Positions 7,364 through 10,221 of a stretch of DNA of 10,221 nt are shown piece by piece. The DNA is from Spirochaetaceae bacterium (GTDB lineage: Bacteria; Spirochaetota; Spirochaetia; Treponematales; Breznakiellaceae). A program made the position numbers and the translations under genes. The first letter of the stretch is position 1, and every line of letters begins with the position of its first letter. The notes beneath the pieces are model-generated. The model ran no database searches, had not been told where the DNA came from, and saw only the letters and a list, made by a program, of their open reading frames with translations. The stretch lies in contig JAITNZ010000032.1 in the NCBI GenBank assembly GCA_031290205.1, positions 1-10,221 of the forward strand, in the 5' to 3' direction.

Positions 7364-9155
7364 GGAGCGCCTCCAGTTTGTCAACGAGTTTTGCGAACAC
7401 CTTGCAGGCAGCCTCCACAGGCGCGGCGCAAGATAAGTCGACGCCGGCGACGCGCAACGAATCTATCGGGAAGCGCGAGCCGCCTGAGCGGAGGAACTTG
7501 AAATAGTCCGCCTTCTCGCCCTCGCCGCCGCCCAGCACACGCTCGGCAAGGGCGAGCGCGGCGGAAATCCCCGTCGAGTATTTATAGACATAGAAGGCGC
7601 GATAAAAATGAGGTATACGCAGCCCTTCGAGGTCGCTTTCCGCCTCGAAGACCATGTCCGGTCCGAAATACTGTTCGAGGAGTTTTCGGTATTCGGTGCG
7701 GAAAATGTCGGCGGTCAGCGCTTCACCTGCCTCTTCGAGGGCGTGCGTGCGTTTTTCGAATTCGGCAAACATCGTTTGGCGGTAGAGCGTGGCGAGTATG
7801 TCGTCCGCGCGCTTGTTCACGATGTAGCGTTGGAGCTCAGGCGATGCGGTGCTCCGCTCAAGGTAGCGGAAGAGGAGTTCTTCGTTGAAGGTGCTCGCCA
7901 CCTCAGCTTCGAAAATCGTGTAGCCGTAATGCATGTAGGGGTTCGAGCGCGCCGAATAGTATGAGTGCATCGAGTGCCCCCCCTCGTGCGCCAGCGTAAA
8001 GAGGTCGCGGATGGAGCTTTCCTTGTAGTTCATCAGAATGTAGGGGTCGGCGCTGAAGCTGCCCGCCGAGAACGCCCCGCTCCGCTTGCCTTTGTTTTCA
8101 TAGCGGTCTGCCCAGCCGCCGGCAAGACCTGCCCGCAGGGTGTCCACATACTCAGCTCCAAGCGGGGCAAGCGCCTCGGCTATCATGGCGACCGCCTCGT
8201 CCCAGCTTGCCTTCCAGTGCGCTTCGGGCACAATCGGCGCGTATGTATCGTAGTGGCGCAGCTCGCCGAGCTTGAGGGCGCGCTTACGCAACGCATAATA
8301 GCGGTGCAAGGGCGCGAGGTTCGCGTGTATCGTCGCAATCAGGTTGTCGTAAACCGAGAGCGGCACATTGTCGGGAAAGAGCGCCGCCTCCCGCGCCGAG
8401 CCGAAGCCGCGCACCCGCGCCTTGATAACGTCCTTTTTAACGGAGCCGCCAAAGAGCGCGGCAAGCGTCGTCTTATGAGCCTCAAACTGCTTATAGAAGG
8501 CGGTGTAGGCGCGCCGGCGCAGGTCGCGGTCAGAACTCTCCATGAACACCGACCAGGTAGATTGAGAGAGGGGGCGTTCTCCGTCCGGCGTGTCGATCGT
8601 GCCGAAGTCAAAGTCGACGTTGGTGAGCACGGAGAAGGCGTCGCCTGCGATGCCGTCCGCCTCGCCCTGCACGGCGATGATACGCTCCTCAGCCTCACTT
8701 AAAATATAAGGCTTCCAGCGGAGGAGCCGCGTGATATAAATCCTGAAGTCGGCAAGCAGCTCGCTCTTCAAAAATTCCTCGATTTTCGGGTTCGGGATAG
8801 CCTGAATCTCAGGCGTTACCCAGGAGAGCGCCGCTTCCGAGGCGGCGGCGGCAATCGTGAGGCGTCCCGTCATCGTCCGCGCCTCGTTTGCCCCCTCATC
8901 CTCGCACTGGCGGAGGTCGGCATAGTAAGCAAGCCGCTCTTCGAGGATGCCGAGCTCGCGCAAAAACCGCATGAGGGCGGCAAGCGCCGACGCCGACTGC
9001 GCGAGCGTCCCCTTAAACGCGGGCGCCTCCGCCTGGCGTTTTTCAAACTCACCAAACCCTGCCTCCCACGCGGAATCGTTTTCAAATAATTTCGAGAGAT
9101 TCCATTTATCAGCTTCCGCAATCTCGCTGCGGAGCGGTATTTTTGTCTGTATCAT
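7353..9155 (-). CDS. pepF: Oligoendopeptidase F (M3B metallopeptidase)
   Basis: This 600-residue cytoplasmic zinc peptidase would cleave short oligopeptides during peptide turnover. The gluzincin site is H390-E-G-G-H394 in LAHEGGHSMHS, with the third zinc ligand probably E418 in the EAEVASTFNE stretch. Other M3B marks are KRSGAFS just before the active-site domain and HFYRAFYVYKYSTGISAA near the C-terminus. The N-terminal oligo-F helical domain is complete. I choose ATG 9155: the resulting IPLRSEIAEADKWNLSKLFEND start fits the family, while a longer reading from TTG 9209 adds 18 unlike residues. No ribosome binding site is visible. A poor -10-like TATCGT ends six bases before the ATG, so a leaderless message is conceivable but weakly supported. 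Coding sequence is visibly richer in G+C than the ABC operon. It is followed by plsC with overlap. Confidence 0.93.
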   Translation of the reverse strand: MIQTKIPLRSEIAEADKWNLSKLFENDSAWEAGFGEFEKRQAEAPAFKGTLAQSASALAALMRFLRELGILEERLAYYADLRQCEDEGANEARTMTGRLTIAAAASEAALSWVTPEIQAIPNPKIEEFLKSELLADFRIYITRLLRWKPYILSEAEERIIAVQGEADGIAGDAFSVLTNVDFDFGTIDTPDGERPLSQSTWSVFMESSDRDLRRRAYTAFYKQFEAHKTTLAALFGGSVKKDVIKARVRGFGSAREAALFPDNVPLSVYDNLIATIHANLAPLHRYYALRKRALKLGELRHYDTYAPIVPEAHWKASWDEAVAMIAEALAPLGAEYVDTLRAGLAGGWADRYENKGKRSGAFSAGSFSADPYILMNYKESSIRDLFTLAHEGGHSMHSYYSARSNPYMHYGYTIFEAEVASTFNEELLFRYLERSTASPELQRYIVNKRADDILATLYRQTMFAEFEKRTHALEEAGEALTADIFRTEYRKLLEQYFGPDMVFEAESDLEGLRIPHFYRAFYVYKYSTGISAALALAERVLGGGEGEKADYFKFLRSGGSRFPIDSLRVAGVDLSCAAPVEAACKVFAKLVDKLEALLAS

Positions 9156-9246
9156 AGTTTCACGATAGCACAGCGCGGGCAGTCTTGGAAGCCCTCCGGC
9201 AAAAATCAACGCCTCTTTGGGCGAGCATTTTAATCCGCCACAGGCA

Positions 9247-9306
9247 GTGCCTGAGGCACTTTCTGCCTTGCCTTCAGTATGAGAAGGGCGATTCGAGCCA
9301 TTGGGG
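9247..9306 (-). repeat. Repeat R3, copy B, abutting the hicA remnant
   Basis: Inverted copy of 6400-6459. On the plus strand it shows GTGCC-TGA-GGCAC (9247-9259), then the shared core GCCTTCAGTATGA (about 9270-9282), then CCATTGGGGG. The stem keeps full pairing although one C-G pair has become T-A relative to copy A. An additional outer pairing AGGCA/TGCCT is possible only here. Its right end lies next to the palindrome TTTAATTAAA (9308-9317), where the hicA reading frame stops. Confidence 0.75.
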
Positions 9307-9308
9307 GT

Positions 9309-9332
9309 TTAATTAAAGGCGTTTCGTTTCAT
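9309..9332 (-). pseudogene. hicA: hicA toxin gene remnant (first seven codons)
   Basis: An ATG at 9332-9330 overlaps the hicB stop in the classic ATGA arrangement and reads MKRNAFN then TAA. HicA (YcfA-like mRNA interferase) proteins of this branch start MKRxxFIxxLE, so the first six residues match. Omitting one A at TTTAATTAAAC would continue the match as MKRNAFIK. The catalytic histidine and the rest of the toxin are absent: the sequence passes straight into repeat R3. Overlap, position and the six-residue match all point the same way, but so short a fragment cannot be proved by itself. Confidence 0.55.
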
Positions 9333-9520
9333 CCGGCAATTTTCAAAACACCTTTGTGTTCTCTGCCTTCCAGAGTCCCATCCTTTATCCAAGCGTAGAT
9401 TTCCCGTAAACCGTTTTCCAAGTCTTCTCTGTTTTCGCCTTGTGTTGGATATTCAGGAAAATCATCAAGGTGCCCGACTAAAAACTTTTTCTCTTGCGTA
9501 TATGTGTATTTGATATTCAT
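9329..9520 (-). CDS. hicB: HicB-family antitoxin-like protein, orphan
   Basis: This 63-residue protein matches the short form of the HicB antitoxin, a partial RNase H-like fold that binds and blocks the HicA toxin. Recognisable features are the N-terminal strand pattern KYTYTQEKKFLVGHLDDFPEYPTQGE (4-29) and the following helix ENREDLENGLREIYAWIKDG (29-48). There is no DNA-binding domain at the C-terminus, which is usual for the short class. An intact partner is missing: only a seven-codon hicA remnant follows. It has its own promoter, and no ribosome binding site precedes the ATG. Without a toxin it may be decaying, may act as an anti-addiction antitoxin against a related system elsewhere, or may have an unrelated role. 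Confidence 0.82.
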   Translation of the reverse strand: MNIKYTYTQEKKFLVGHLDDFPEYPTQGENREDLENGLREIYAWIKDGTLEGREHKGVLKIAG

Positions 9521-9526
9521 ATTTAC

Positions 9527-9555
9527 AGTATGCTACGGGAAAACAACCGTGTCAA
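9527..9555 (-). promoter_or_regulatory. Sigma-70 promoter for hicB, leaderless geometry
   Basis: On the minus strand, TTGACA (9555-9550) is a perfect -35. A 17-base spacer leads to CATACT (9532-9527), which matches four of six -10 bases. Only six bases (GTAAAT) separate the -10 from the hicB ATG, so transcription should start at or within a base or two of the A of the start codon. The -35 lies eight bases after the stop of the upstream aspartic protease gene. Confidence 0.72.
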
Positions 9556-9563
9556 TTGGAACG

Positions 9564-10004
9564 TTATTGCTCGCAACAGTTATTTACGAAGGACATAATC
9601 AGGCAGAGCGGCTCGTCGCCGTGGGCGCCTGATAATTCCTGCGCTCCGGGGTTCACTATCAGGTCCATGTCTTCCAGCGGGATAGCGCCCAGAAGCACCG
9701 TGCGTGCATGGGGGACCACGAGAGCGCGGCACGAGGTTTCGCGGTTTTTCCAGTGCACATCGACCGGCTCGGTTACCTGATACACCTGTTTGGTGCCGTC
9801 GGCAAGTTCGGAACGGCGCAACCCGGTAATCGCAAGCCCCAGTTTTTGACGAATCTCCTCGCTTATCACGAGCGTCCCCGAACCGGTGTCAACCAACGCA
9901 TTCACCGCAACTTCCCTGACCTCAGCCTCTTTGACAAACCCGCGTCCTACATTTTGAACATCCCCTGAATTTTTCAGCGTGATGTCCGTGTATACAAGTC
10001 CCAT
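9564..10004 (-). CDS. Clan AA aspartic protease (retropepsin-like, single domain)
   Basis: This 146-residue protein has one catalytic motif VDTGSGT (38-44, catalytic D39) preceded by the hydrophobic strand VAVNAL. The second signature of the fold is LLGAIPLEDMDLIVNP (104-119), the Ile/Leu-Gly psi-loop element. With only one DTG it must dimerise to form an active site, as retroviral proteases do. No signal peptide or membrane segment is seen, so it should be cytoplasmic. I associate this small family with Treponema and related genomes, and its substrate is unknown. GGAGG at 10011-10015, six bases before the ATG, fixes the start. It sits behind a consensus promoter and directly upstream of hicB on the same strand. 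Confidence 0.85.
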   Translation of the reverse strand: MGLVYTDITLKNSGDVQNVGRGFVKEAEVREVAVNALVDTGSGTLVISEEIRQKLGLAITGLRRSELADGTKQVYQVTEPVDVHWKNRETSCRALVVPHARTVLLGAIPLEDMDLIVNPGAQELSGAHGDEPLCLIMSFVNNCCEQ

Positions 10005-10036
10005 AATAATCCTCCAGTTCCTTTGTTGATACCACC

Positions 10037-10064
10037 ATTATACACCACTGACGCTTTTTGTCAA
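10037..10064 (-). promoter_or_regulatory. Perfect-consensus sigma-70 promoter of the aspartic protease gene
   Basis: Read on the minus strand, TTGACA (10064-10059), a 16-base spacer and TATAAT (10042-10037) match both consensus hexamers exactly. The predicted start near 10030 gives a leader of about 26 bases with GGAGG near its end. Half-sites TGAC and GTCA (in TTGACA and GCGTCAG) flank the -35 region and could be an operator, but they are too short to be sure. Confidence 0.85.
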
Positions 10065-10137
10065 TGCGTGCTCAGTCGGGTGCACTTCAAAATTCGTGGT
10101 AAATCAGGTAGGCGCTATGGAAATCTCCAGTATAAGG

Positions 10138-10177
10138 AGGGGGAAGTCTCCCCCTACGCGCCGCAAAATTGCGTCGC
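10138..10177. repeat. Two adjacent hairpins upstream of R2 copy 2
   Basis: AGGGGGA (10138-10144) pairs with TCCCCCT (10149-10155), and GCGCCGCAA (10158-10166) pairs with TTGCGTCGC (10169-10177) with one mismatch. The first resembles the GGGGGA/TCCCCC hairpin of R1 in sequence and form. No T-run follows on either strand. The rest of 10065-10137 shows nothing I can name. Confidence 0.55.
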
Positions 10178-10221
10178 TACCCCGCCCAATAATAGCACCC
10201 GATGGGGTGTTGTTGCGGTTA
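10178..10221 (-). repeat. Repeat R2, copy 2 (inverted)
   Basis: TACCCCGCCCAATA (10178-10191) and GTTGTTGCGGTTA (10209-10221) are exact reverse complements of the two arms at 6255-6298. The 17-base core between them is largely different in sequence but still forms a stem, CACCC with GGGTG. The window ends on the last base of the unit, so what follows cannot be seen. Confidence 0.8.

Noticed and set aside
7965..8702. Long plus-strand open frame of 245 codons
   Set aside because: It is antisense to the well-supported pepF coding region; high G+C content in pepF leaves long open frames on the other strand.
9156..9209. Longer pepF start at TTG 9209
   Set aside because: The added 18 residues do not look like M3B N-termini, and no ribosome binding site supports this start.
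10138..10155. Intrinsic terminator
   Set aside because: A good stem is present but no T-run follows on either strand, and the same form recurs as a repeat module.

Overview
The window looks like a contig end from a Gram-negative bacterium, most likely a spirochaete of the termite-gut Treponema type. That assignment is an inference. It rests on a lipoprotein-like signal with a relaxed LALN-C lipobox on the 5'-nucleotidase, a small single-DTG retropepsin-like protein of a kind I associate with treponemes, and hairpin-rich modular repeats between genes. No rRNA or other phylogenetic marker is present to settle it.

Layout. Bases 1-141 are almost pure C, probably a sequencing or assembly artefact at the contig edge, and they cut into a GT4-type glycosyltransferase (145-960). 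The glycosyltransferase is followed without a real gap by a LolD/MacB-type ABC ATPase (964-1677) and two FtsX/MacB-type permeases (1680-3140 and 3147-4457). These four genes form one plus-strand operon whose promoter lies off the window. A convergent gene on the minus strand (4481-6016) encodes a probably lipid-anchored 5'-nucleotidase/cyclic phosphodiesterase. Just upstream of it, at 6058-6088, is a clear intrinsic terminator that closes the next minus-strand operon, pepF-plsC (oligoendopeptidase F and a lysophosphatidic-acid-type acyltransferase). In that pair the second gene probably starts at a TTG inside the end of the first.

The 6089-6613 gap holds no convincing gene. It is a mosaic of palindromic repeats: two copies of an 83-bp unit (R1) exactly 200 bp apart, a 44-bp unit (R2) and a 60-bp unit (R3). 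R2 recurs inverted at the very end of the window and R3 recurs inverted at 9247-9306. In both R2 and R3 the central hairpins differ between copies by paired changes that preserve the stem.

The last part (9309-10221) is a small minus-strand accessory region: a clan AA aspartic protease behind a perfect consensus sigma-70 promoter, then a HicB-family antitoxin with its own promoter and an apparently leaderless transcript, then the first seven codons of a hicA toxin gene. The hicA remnant stops exactly where repeat R3 begins. The most interesting points are this antitoxin left without its toxin at a repeat junction and the covarying repeat hairpins.
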